This document shows, piece by piece, positions 34,349-46,003 of a stretch of DNA of 64,000 nt (its first letter is position 1; each line of letters starts with the position of its first letter). The notes beneath the pieces were generated by a model that saw only the letters and a list, made by a program, of their open reading frames with translations, made no database searches and had not been told where the DNA came from. Source of the DNA: Laccaria trichodermophora (lineage: Eukaryota > Basidiomycota > Agaricomycetes > Agaricales > Hydnangiaceae); assembly GCA_018417955.1 (NCBI GenBank), contig JACTVC010000003.1:2480001-2544000 (forward strand), written 5' to 3'. Made by a program: the position numbers and the translations under genes.

Positions 34349-34962
34349 ATGCCTCGTACCAAAAGACAAGCTCGACCACATGTAGGACGGCGAGGAGGAG
34401 GAGGAGGAGGAGGAGGAGGAGGAGGAGGTAAGTCTTTAAGCTCTATGTGTTTTACAGGCACGAACTAACTCAATGACAATCGAAGATATTCTCTCGCAAC
34501 TCGGTGTTAAAACACCCGTCCGCACCAACTCGACTCTCAAGCAATATGCGATAAAGAGCTCGGATAAGAAAAACAAGGGTAACCTGAAGGAGAAAAGACC
34601 TTATCGCTTCCGCCCTGGAACCGTCGCTCTACGTGAAATCCGCCGCTACCAGAAGTCTACGGAGCTTCTAATTCGCAAACTGCCCTTTCAGCGCCTCGTT
34701 CGTGAAATTGGAGAAAACATCAGGGTGTGTTGTCAATCTTCCTCACATTCTCTTTCGTTGTTTGTTTACCCTACATCTTCAGGGCGACTTGCGATTCCAA
34801 GCAAAGGCCGTCCTCACTCTCCAGGACGCTTCAGAGGCTTATCTCATCTCCGTTTTCGAAGATGTGCAAGCAGCTGCGATCCATGCCAAACGCGTCACCA
34901 TTCAAGCCAAGGACGTCGCTCTCGCGATGAAGCTACGCAAGGAGAATATCAAGCGTTTCTGA
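34349..34962 (+). CDS. Histone H3 variant, candidate centromeric H3 (CENP-A/Cse4)
   Basis: Exons 34349-34427, 34486-34724, 34783-34962; 165 residues. The tail is unlike H3: [15 protein letters not shown], eleven glycines, then [20 protein letters not shown] and Lys-rich sequence, without the ARKST or ARKS sites. The alphaN-alpha1 part ([34 protein letters not shown]) equals canonical H3. After that it diverges: [20 protein letters not shown], then [20 protein letters not shown] and a [10 protein letters not shown] end. Divergence in alpha2/loop1 (the CENP-A targeting region) and tail fits CENP-A. However, loop 1 is not longer than in H3 and Phe is kept in LRFQ, both atypical for CENP-A. It could instead be another H3 variant. 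An intron with CTAAC branch joins tail to fold. Confidence 0.7.
34394..34428 (+). repeat. (GGA)n microsatellite coding a glycine run
   Basis: Eleven GGA units code for glycines in the tail of the H3 variant and run directly into the exon 1 donor (GGTAAGT). Length variation here would change tail length without frameshift. Confidence 0.9.
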
Positions 34963-35088
34963 GGTAGTGGTGGTTAGTTAATAGTTGATATTTGTAACAT
35001 GATGTTTGAAAATGTGTATTGTTATACATATGCGTGATTAACATGAGAACTACAGGCGTATCGTATGTATTAAATATTCAAGTCAAGC

Positions 35089-36962
35089 CTAAATTAGCAA
35101 GCCAGCAATAGCCATGATCGTCCAAAAGAAAGCTATTGAGACTATGGAGGTGCGCGAGACCTTGATATCGGAGATGGTATCGCTCGTCGAGCGTGTGGGA
35201 CTCCTGCCTGTCGCAGAAACGGATGTAGCGGCGCTGCCGATGGTGGCGGATGGGACGCTCTCGGTGGTGGATCCGCTACTTGCCAAAGCAAAATCAGAAA
35301 GCTGCGCGAAACCAACGGAAGCTGGGTTGTAGCGGAAGACAGAGTACACGTTTTTCTGGTGTGATTTTAGTATCGATAGATACACGAGAATCAAAGAAAA
35401 ACCCACCAGGAAAGTGTCACCAACGATCCATGAAGGCGCCGATCCTCCCGTCGACAGCTCAAAGAATGCACCAAGACATAGCTCCTTCGTCAACTGGGAA
35501 AGCTGGAAATCTTGTGGGCTGATAGACCAGTTTTTTCCCCCAAACGATAACTGGACAGAGACGGAGGTCGAGCACGCTATATACCAACAATAGCTTGTCA
35601 ATTCCTACCCTCAACGAAAAGTGGATAACGCACGATATGTATAATAACTCTGGAAATTTCCTGTTCCAGGTGCCGAACCGGGAATTTGAGCGAAGATCTC
35701 AGCAATATATTGTGAGGGCCCGCCCACGAGTGTGGTTCCCGTATCTATAGCAGCGTATGAAGCCGAGCCAGAGGGTAAGCTGACTTGAGTCCCTTGGACG
35801 GTCAGGGCTAAAGGCAAAAAGATAAGAATCTAGCATCTAACAAAGTATGAAAACATTTGAACGTACTTGACAAAGGCAAAATCCAGTACGAGCCGGTCGT
35901 TGGGAGGCTGATGTAGTCGATTTCGCCGGTATACAAACTTGTGTTGGCGAAACCTGTGAAGCACATCAGCCTCATATGATGTCATGACCACAAAATACGA
36001 CTCACCCATTGTGAACGAGCCTCCAAATTCCAAACTGTCAGCGTTACTCTGGTTGATGTACCTAGAAAGTTCTCGTAAATCTAACTCGCTTCTCGGCATG
36101 AAACCAAACATACCGTGTAAGATAAAAGGCCATCACCGGATCCGTCCACGCGCCATTTGAAACAAGTGTCTGCCACAAAGGTGTCGCTTTCGATGACGCG
36201 ATCGTTTGGAATCCCAGGCCGAGAAGGCCCGAGACAGGATTACTGAGGAGCCCCGAAGATATCTGATCGCAGACCGCGAATACTTGGTTCGTCACTGAAA
36301 ACCCGGCCATCTGGACGACGTCCTTCGCGAGCGCACCGGAAGCCTGACCGCTACCGTACGTGATGCTGAAAGTGGTCGACTGGTTCTGAAAACTTGTCGA
36401 AGCGGTCGGGTCGAACGTTGGGACGTTTTCGCAGCCCGTTTGACAAGTGGTGCCAGCTACCCATAGGTCCCTACGAAAATCATTAGGATATGAAAAATAT
36501 GAAAAAGAGGAGGCACGTACGCCGAACCCGTGTCCAGGATAACGTCAAACGATACTGCTGGTGTGCCAATAGCTAATGAACCAAAATAACTAATCAAAAA
36601 AAATCTTAGTCAACTATTGTGTCGTCAATGAGAGTCTCAAACGCATACCTCGAGTCGCTGTTCTGATTTGTGATACTAACGAAGGATGTCAACAAGTTGG
36701 ACGCGATAGGGGGAGGTAAAAGCGCCTACAGATTCGTGCCCGTACTTCTCTTCTGTGGTTGCCCAGCACCATATTTAGCTTCAAGTCCTGCTTTATGATT
36801 TTTCGCCCAAACACCCCACTCTTCTATCGTGCGGTCGGAAGGCGACCTTCGTTTAAGACTCATCACCTGCCCAGCCGACGATTTCACTCGAGGCGCCGCA
36901 AAAACTGGCCATGACAGCGACAAAGCGAGAGCCACGGATAGGGGCGTTGAAGGGAGTAACAT
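35089..36962 (-). CDS. Pepsin-type aspartic protease with C-terminal GPI-like tail
   Basis: Nine exons: 36962-36730, 36675-36649, 36589-36521, 36470-36114, 36061-36006, 35953-35867, 35807-35634, 35576-35407, 35355-35089; 479 residues. A signal peptide (MLLPSTPLSVALALSLSWPV) is followed by a propeptide ending near a KR site. The A1 family active sites are VILDTGSADLWV (Asp106) and AIDTGTTLVGGP (Asp298). TYGSGQASG is the flap region and SWIVGDTFL the late conserved block. The C-terminus has a Ser/Thr-rich linker and a final hydrophobic segment (SIAFFWTIMAIAGLLI), which suggests GPI anchoring at the cell surface. A tiny 27-bp second exon is needed to keep phase. The ATG at 36962 is preferred over an upstream GTG. 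Confidence 0.9.
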
Positions 36963-38057
36963 TTTCACGAGGATGCAAACAGATAGCGAGACGAGAGAGG
37001 CGCGATGAAATCAATATAGGACGAAAAGGTGAGGTGAGGTGAAACTTTGCTCGACCGGCGAGTAAAATGATGTGGTATTTGAGGGAGTGCGATAAACGGG
37101 GACGAGAACACCGCAATTAAGTGGGGAGGTAGATAAACCGATCGAAGGAATTACAATCTGGCCTGGCCGACGACCCGGCAGCCACCAAGACATTTTGTGG
37201 GTGCTCCTTTAGGGATGATATCCGGCTATACATAGAATTACGCACAGCCGTGAACGGTGAGTGCGAGTCGGCCGGAGGCTAATGTCGTTTTTGTGTATTG
37301 TAGGAAGCATCTCATTACGCGATCTTGAAAAAGTTGAGTGTTTCTCAGTAAAACAATTTCCAAGTGGCGTGTATATCATAGTGGGACTGGGGTTCCTTGC
37401 GAAAAGATGTCAGAGTCGAAAAATTCAGACACAGAGAGAATGACGAACCTGGACGAACACAACCTGCGCTGCGGATCCGAAGCGGGAATGTCCCGATTTG
37501 GAACGTTTGCCTCATAGCTCTGCCAAGCTTTTTCTAACCTCCACAGAGATTCTTGAGAAATTTTGCTTGTTTTGCTGCGATGCACAGTCACCGACTATTT
37601 TCCATGGCACAGGTTCCTGATGTGCACTGCTTGTGATGCGATCCAGCGCGGGTGCAACAGACCAGACATAAAGCGCAGCTTAGGCACAGGCCTCCGCAGC
37701 GATCTTGTCTTGACGGCTTAGTGAGCTTCAAAGTTGTTGGACTTCGAAGCTTCATTAAGGTTCATTAGCTTGTGTTTGTCAGCCCAATGATCCATAAGTT
37801 CGTCGACTTCTTGGCTTCGGTATAACTAATTCCCTGCATCTTCAAAAAACCTTGAACTTGAGTGAGCGTCGATTTCTATGCTGTGTTGAAAAATATCGAA
37901 TGCTTAGACAGAGGATTGTGGTGCGAGAGTAGACTTCATTTTCAAAGCTTCACTGCAGATTATAATCGACAGAGCGTCGACAAGCGAGATATGAATAAGT
38001 AATACACTAAGGTTACAATAAATATAATCCAACAACTGATGAATAAAAAAGGTTCTA
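36963..38057. other. Intergenic region between protease and histone H3
   Basis: It should hold the protease promoter (right of 36963) and the H3 3' UTR (left of 38058). No coding block, repeat or RNA signature was recognised in about 1.1 kb. Confidence 0.5.
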
Positions 38058-38589
<532 letters not shown>

Positions 38590-38866
38590 TGTGAATGTAG
38601 TGGTAGTGCGAAGTTGTTGTTTGTGGCAGGTGGTGGGTTAATGGAGGAAACATCTTGACGTGCTCGTTGATTTATATTAACGCGAACGTGATAGTCATGT
38701 GATCGCATCGCGCCTAACTCGGAATCAACAAACGAAATGGTGCACAGCCACATGCCGCCATTATATATAGTACACAGGCACATTTGTCTAAACCCCACTA
38801 CCGCCTCCACCACACACTTGTGACTCACACTCAACCTCTTCAACCCACTCTACTTCTCGAATCATC
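38590..38866. promoter_or_regulatory. Shared divergent H3-H4 promoter
   Basis: This 277-bp intergenic region drives both histone genes. A TATAAA on the minus strand (38676-38671) serves H3, and TTATATATAG at 38761-38770 serves H4; each is about 85-105 bp from its ATG. The region between the TATA boxes is the place for S-phase control elements; I could not identify a specific motif. Confidence 0.7.
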
Positions 38867-39338
<472 letters not shown>

Positions 39339-39625
39339 ATGTGATTGTTTTGTGATCTACATGTACCCATATTGTATTTTTATCATATTTATCTCTTCTC
39401 CTCATCCTCAATTCGTTTCTCACGTCGACACTGAGATTTTCCGCCAGTGTATCGGTCGAACATCATTCAAGATCAGTTATCTGTCAAACATTCGTTCCTA
39501 ACTGTTCGATCGAGTTCAGTCTCTGTGCCCGACAAATAGCCTTTGCCCGTTCTACCGGGATTTCTCCGCGACGTTTAGAGTCGGTTAAATTCCTTGGCAA
39601 GCGACTCAACCCCACACTTTATAGA

Positions 39626-40853
39626 ATGGCTTCACTCACCCCCAATGTCAGTGTAGACGTGTCTCTTCCAAACGAGACCTGGGCAACGATCTTCAACCAC
39701 CTCTCTCCCTCTTCTCTCGTTGTGCTCTCTAGTGTTTCTCTGCATTTCAATGCCATTGCAGAGCGCGCGCTTTACTCTTCTATTTTCATAGTTGATGTGC
39801 TCTCCAGGTCGTCACCAACGTCGCGGAAAACCCTACGATGGTGCCAGTCTATGCTACGGCGAAAACACCTTGTAGACCTCAGTAAGAGACTACACATCAG
39901 ATGGCAAGCCGACCAGCTATCTCCCCCATCACCCTACTCAACAGCAGCTGCATGTGATGCCCTATCTCAAGTCGTCCGTCTTCTATCAGCTCTTGAATCA
40001 CTTGAACTCTTCCTAGGACCTACGAATTTCACCATTTCTTTGCAGACCGTTCACACTATCGAACAGATAATCCAAGGCTGCCAATTCTCCCAGCTCCACT
40101 CCTGCTCCCTCGGAGCAGACTGGGGCAGAGGACTCCAATTCTACACCAGCATCCTCACTTCTTTCCTATGCTCCCTCCCAAATTTACGTCACCTCATTCT
40201 ATCCGATCATCATGCAGCGCTTAACCTCCCCTCCGAAGCGCTCCCTTATCTCACCACCTTCCGCGGTTCACCCGACGCTGCAGCCTCTCTGCTGCCAGGT
40301 CGCCCCGTCCAATGTCTTTCCCTCATCGGGCACGACTTTGACGTCAACCGGGACAACCTCCCCCGGATGACGTACACAAGTAAGCCCCTCAAGTCATTAG
40401 ATCTTTCATCCATGTCGGCGCGGCCTCTCCTCCTGCGAAACGTCTCCACGCACCTCCCCACCATCAAGAGCCTGCGCGTGAACCTCGCTCTGCGACATAC
40501 CCTCCATCACGCCTTCTCCGGTATAGTGAGTAACCCCTCTTCTTCCTCAACCCCCGAAAACAACCCTATCTATTAGCTAATTGAATTGTCTTTTTTTTCG
40601 ATGGGAGTTGTAGAGTATACTCGCAGGTTTATCGGCAGTATTGTGCGCTTTCAATCAGCTATCGGTCCTTGACCTGTCACCCACGGGGAAAGGCGGCGTA
40701 GGAAAGGCTGATTCACTGGACGAGCTTGCCCTTTGCACAGAATGGCGGGTGGCGTGCCCATCATTGCGACGAATCATCTTCCCATTCCAATCGGAGTGGG
40801 TTTTTGATGCAAATACCCCCACCCTGTGGTCCTTGGTGCAAAATCAAAAATAG
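39626..40853 (+). CDS. F-box protein
   Basis: Two exons, 39626-40525 and 40614-40853; 379 residues. Residues about 12-50 form an F-box (LPNETWATIFNHLSPSSLVV, SSVSLHFNAIAERALY), the Skp1-binding motif of SCF ubiquitin ligases. The rest has Leu-rich repeats without strict LRR periodicity (LESLELFLG, LPNLRHLILSD, LKSLDLSSM, QLSVLDLSP), as in the large lineage-specific F-box families of Agaricomycetes. These would be the substrate-binding part. The substrate is unknown. Confidence 0.8.
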
Positions 40854-41190
40854 CATCGCAGATGGAGATTTCCTAAGCTTCCTTTTCCTCTGCGCTATGA
40901 AGGGACAGGATTGATTGTAGTCGCGATCGGCTGGACGCCAGACTTATCCATGCCACAACTCGTGTATTTATATCGTCTTTTGCGTGATGTACTTGTAAAA
41001 AAACGAAACAGAGGATTTGATACATATTGAGATAGTGATAATACATATGGGATATCTGTGCGATGGAATAAAATAAAGAAAACAGCGAATAATGTGAAGA
41101 GCGTCCTTGACCAGAGCATGCGCGCGAACAAAAAGGCTGTTGGGGGTATACATAATAATGAAATGACGAATTGAAAGTCGCCATGTCCTA
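40854..41190. other. Convergent 3' region
   Basis: It lies between the stops of the F-box and RhoGAP genes. It contains AATAAA-like signals on both strands and no coding signal. Confidence 0.45.
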
Positions 41191-43823
41191 TCACTCCGTT
41201 TCGTCAATAAAGATATCCGTGTAGTGCAGAAGGATTGTTTCGATTGCCTACAAAGAAAAAACATTTATCAATCGGCGTTATGTCAAGCAGTGGAAGGTCG
41301 AACCTGATTCTGAAATGGTGCGTCCGCTATGAAGCCACCTTGCGGTCCGTTTTGCCGAAAGAGCGTCGGGCCGAATACAATAGAAAGGTTTTGTACTGAC
41401 ATGGAATTTTCGGCTGCATGTTGAATTATTCTGGGGAGAGAAAGGTTGTCAGATTACATGATTTTCATCACCGTGAGCCAGAGAACATACTTGTGTAGAT
41501 GACCAAGGAAATATTTCAAAGTGGCGTAATTGGGATCTGGCAGTTCGTTGACGCGCTCGTGTAATCGAATGTGTCGCAGTCGATCATTTTCGATCTCTGC
41601 AATTACTGGAGTCAGCAAGCAATAATCACCAAACGGACGAGATGCTCACTAGCTGCCTCGATGAAACCTTGGTGCAACGAATAAGTCAACAGTGGATCAG
41701 GCAGTTCTCGCAACCACATCTTGAGGACGCTAGCGACGTTGTTGATATCGCCAGACCATTCCGGTGCATCCAGGTCAACCGAGTCGAGGTCTACGTCGAG
41801 ATTGACTTGGGCAACGAGGCGCAAAAATAGAAGTATAGCCACGAACCTCTGTCTAGCCGCTGCTTCAGATTGGTTACCTTACTCGTTGTTCCGCTTATTC
41901 GATAGATCCCTTGCGATCGGATACCATACTTCTCAATAGCCTCGCAACATTTTTGCATGATAGGCGGTACCTCCACGTTATCGCGGATCATTTGTTCGGA
42001 AAGGTCAACACCAAACGTTGGCCGACCCTTGTCTTGAATGCCGTTGACACCGTTGGAAGGGCGGTGGGTATTAGGGGCAGAGGTCTTTTCGCCGAATGTT
42101 GGAAGAGGCGGTAGCTTCATGGTGGTTAATACGACATCTCACGTATGCAGAAAATAGCAATACTCACGAAACCTTCATCTTGAGGACCATCACGACGAGG
42201 ACCCCTGGGCACCGCTCCGCCTCGGGCAAAAGCGTAGTTTTGCATGTAGGTCTTGAAGTCACCTCGATTGTCTATCAGTTCAATGGTGGCTTTCAGGCCA
42301 ACGCCTTTCAAAACAAAAGTCAAGATAGGTGCAAAAGCAAGAGCCTAAGGTCGCATCGCACCTTCTTCGTTTGCAGGGACAAGAGTTGAGCCGTCACTCA
42401 GGACAATGCTTTCAAATAGGAAGGCATATCTTGTCAAATGGTATTGAGTGCCAAGATCGATTTCATCTGCACATTCTTTCAGGGCCTGCGTTTATCTTTG
42501 TCAGGACAAGTGGATAATGAGCGATCCACAAAGCTTACACGGAGTATACGGGGCAACTGGAAGTTGAAATATTCTTGTCTCATTGCTTGCGTGTCTGTTA
42601 CGGCTTTCCGGTATTGATCAGACGCGGTTGACATTCTTGATCTGATGTCGTCTTCCTGTCGTTGAATCTGTTTTAAGAAAAGACTATCAGTGAAAAGCAA
42701 AATGTGGAAGTCGGATACTCGCATTCCCGGGGTTCTTTCCCTTCAAGAGAAGACCGCCTTTCGCCACCGCTTTTCCAATCGCACGTTTCCCACCAACACC
42801 CCCTGCCCGACCGGGGACTACGGTCTCCTTGAGAGACTCTCCTTCTTTCTGCAGCAGCACTCGTTCTAACTCTTCCGAAGTTATGTCCAGACGGTTCTTG
42901 CTCTTCTCGGTCAGAGATTCTGACTCCTGCAACGCACGCTCATACCGAGTTGCGAGATCTTTAGTCTGGAATGAACGTTATATAATACTGATATTGGCGC
43001 ATGACAAATGCTCGCCTGTTTTCTGTTTTTGTCCACCTCCTTAACAAGATTCGCAAGCTCGTCGCTCATCTCGTTGAGTCGCTGCGCAAACCGCAACCTA
43101 TTCTCCGCCATCACCTCATGCACCCTCATTGACGACATCCAGGCAGAGACAAATGATCTACGATATGATGAGAGAGGGGCAAGCAAGTTGATACAAAATA
43201 CAAGTTACCCTGCCTTTCCGTCGTTTAACGCATACGCTTCAGATGTCGTTCGAGCCAGCTTCTGTAACGTCTTTCCGTACTCCTCTTCTATCACGGCTCT
43301 CTTCTTGAAAAATACCGATGCTTCCTTCATCGGAAGATATCAACGAGGGATGCTCGATCTCTTAAACAATTGCTTACCCTGCAAGAGACTATGCTCTGCT
43401 TAATTCGATCAAGGAGTAGATGTACCCCGCACTAGACCATTGTGATCAGACAAAGTAGATATCACATGAAGAGAGTAGATAACGCACATCCAATTCGCAC
43501 AATGATCGCAAAACATTCTCATCAAAGCTCGGGTCAACCAGAGAGGGTGTTTCAACGCTGTGGATGGTCGCAAGGGTGTCACGGCGTTCCGGTATCGAAG
43601 TCTGAGCATCCTGCCAAAAGTTGTTGGGCGACTTTCGTTCCGAATCTGAACTTGAGCGAGGTGGTGGCGATATCGAAGTTACGTGAAGGTTGTGAGAAGA
43701 CGATTCCACTGAATCCAATGAGTTTCCTGGGTAGTGGCCTCGAGCTGCTGGCACTTCGCTTTGACCGCTGCTCTCCCAAGCGGTCGAGGATGTATATCCG
43801 TCCTCCGCCGTTGTACCATCCAT
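41191..43823 (-). CDS. F-BAR and RhoGAP domain protein (RGD1-like)
   Basis: Thirteen exons: 43823-43488, 43431-43378, 43324-43209, 43157-43016, 42965-42723, 42667-42539, 42485-42362, 42304-42168, 42114-41847, 41805-41650, 41596-41491, 41430-41304, 41247-41191; 664 residues. A disordered head (1-112) precedes an F-BAR helical domain (about 113-400; VFFKKRAVIEEEYGKTLQKL, RLNEMSDELANLVKEVDKNR) that binds curved membrane. The C-terminal RhoGAP domain (about 460-660) stimulates GTP hydrolysis by Rho GTPases. Its arginine finger is in GIRSQGIYRISG (about Arg499), followed by WLRELPDPLLTY and NSMSVQNLSIVFGPTLF. Two introns use GC donors (after 43016 GCGAGC, after 42723 GCGAGT), the only in-phase solution. 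Likely acts at sites of polarised growth or septation. Confidence 0.9.
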
Positions 43824-46003
43824 GGTGCAGAGGAACTATGCGCAAAAGAAATCCAGAGTACCGAGTAAGAGATCTGTGGGTATGAGCGTCAGACTCTTCC
43901 GGAGCAGCCAAGTGTAATAGTAATCAAGTTGTTCGCGCCGCAACAAACCACGTGGAGCCCACTGGCCAGTTCCTTTCTTCAAGGTGCTCGCGGCGTCGCC
44001 AAGAACGTTTAGAGAGCAGTCAATATGCAAGCATACCCAACTTTCTTACAGAGAGGATGCACCCACTCATGCTGACCGCGTAAACCTGATCGATCGCAAA
44101 TAAAGTTGCTTCCATTACGTCGAGGCTCATTTTATCGGAAGCGCCTGCAGGGACCCTGGGCGGCATACCAAGTCCGTTTTTCAGACACCATCCATCGCTA
44201 CCTGCTTCAAGTTCACATTATTTAACCAGTGGACCCTCTCAGTTCCATTGAGACCATGTCGAAAATTTTGTCATCTCAAGAACTGATGCAACCTTGTTAT
44301 GGCCCTTTTGCGCAAAGATCAATAGGTCTCTTCAGGTCTTGAACGGTTCAGACACCTAATTATAACAAGTAAATTCCGCTCGCTCGACTTTTCTAAGGTT
44401 TGCCCATGACCACTCCTGGGATGTCTTCACTTGACGCACTCTTTCGAGTAAAATTATAGCGAAATCGACACAGGCGGCAAACCATACGGGATCTCTAGCT
44501 TTAGGTATTCGCCTGACGACTTTGAATATGCTCACGATGCAAGTTTTCTCTTTGGCGGCGCGAAATAATTCCATGGCCAAAGGGACATATCGCGAAGCCA
44601 TCTCTAGTCAAGATGGACATGTTGGCTACTCCGGGTTGGAGCACGATGATTTCATATTTCAGCAGGAGCAATCACCAAACAGGCCTTGCAACGCTTTTGT
44701 CCAACATGGTCTATGTGGTTCTTTAACCTCTTTTAATGTCGTTGCATTGCGCTGGGGTTGGAGCAACCGCTCTGGATCCTCTATTGCCTAGATCTTACCA
44801 GGAAGATCCTTGAAGGCATCAACCAAGCTAGATTCCGCTGGAAGCACATCGGGTCAAGTTAGATTCGAGGAGAAGCGCCAATCTCAGCGGTCCATATTGA
44901 ATGGATCTAAACGCAAGTCCGCAATGACACATCGAAGGCCCATGAATTCTAGATTGTGACGTTGTTTTCACAGAGCGCCTGCCGTCCTTCTCATGGGTCG
45001 CCAACGTTCGCACGGGAAAAAGAAACTGGGTAATGGTCTGTTATCGTCTATTGGGCTACGTAGTTTTGCCTAAAATGCCAATAATTGCTTCTGAAAACCT
45101 GGAAACCTGGAAGAAGAATCCAACCATCATCCGACGTCATCATAATTAATCTGTGGGTAGCGGCACTGGTCGCATCGAAGAGGACTCGTCATCGAGACTA
45201 TGGATTGATCGGGTTGCATGCTGTAGAAAAATTGATCAACCACCACTTTCTGGAGCAAACAGAAAAATCGCGTACCGCCGAGCACAGGTGTTCTCGCAAT
45301 CGTGCGCCTGGCGGGAGTGTTGTTGGCTTATACCACATAATGCCCCGTTGCAGTCAACCTATCAGAAACTCTGGTCAAATGCCATCGGGGTGTATGACGC
45401 GTAGTATCCCTCCTACCTTTTCGCGTTTTCGCAAAACTTGGTGGGTGCAGGAGAATTCCTCATAGAGATGAAGAGTAAAACACATCCTCGTGAAAGGTAG
45501 GTTAAGATAGGTTTCTGAAAACCTGCGCTTTATAACTGTACAAGAACTCGCTTCAAACTGATCATGAGACATGCTAGATCGCGTTTTCAGCCAGCTGACT
45601 CTTTGCCTTTGCCTTTGAACCTTCTATTGGGAGATTGAACGCACACCAAGGGGAACGGATATTACTCACGACAAACATATGAACACCGCAAATCCATGAG
45701 AACGACGTGTTGAGCAGCTTGTGGAGTAGCGGGTGAAGGTGCCGTAAGAACGACTCGTGCCAATTTGAGATCTTGAAGCGTCAATCGAAAGCTCGAAATG
45801 TTGACGCAAAGTGAAATTTTGTTCCAGTTTGGTTATTTGGGGCTCATTCAATGATGGTGTGCTCCTGAGTGCAGTTCCTCCGGGATGAAGAAGCAAGTGA
45901 GCGGACTGAGAACTGGAAAACCCAGATTTTGTGTAGTGTGAACTTCTGCGCGAATTAGCCAGAAGATTATTGAACAAGTTGCTTAACTAGTTATGTATTA
46001 ACT
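43824..46003. other. Gene-poor spacer of 2.2 kb
   Basis: Only short open frames occur. The best is minus 44356-44601 (81 codons: MASRYVPLAMELFRAAKEKT ... ERAEFTCYN), whose amphipathic-helix content resembles an exon, but no adjoining exons or family were found. Another, minus 45666-45977, is Ser/Thr/Arg-rich without a domain. The region must hold the NUP85 3' UTR and the RhoGAP promoter. No transposon ends were found. Confidence 0.4.

Noticed and set aside
35114..35522. Plus-strand open frames in the protease 3' half
   Set aside because: They are antisense to exons 8-9 of the aspartic protease, which is well supported.
43442..43885. Plus-strand 147-codon open frame
   Set aside because: Antisense to exon 1 of the F-BAR/RhoGAP gene; no domain.
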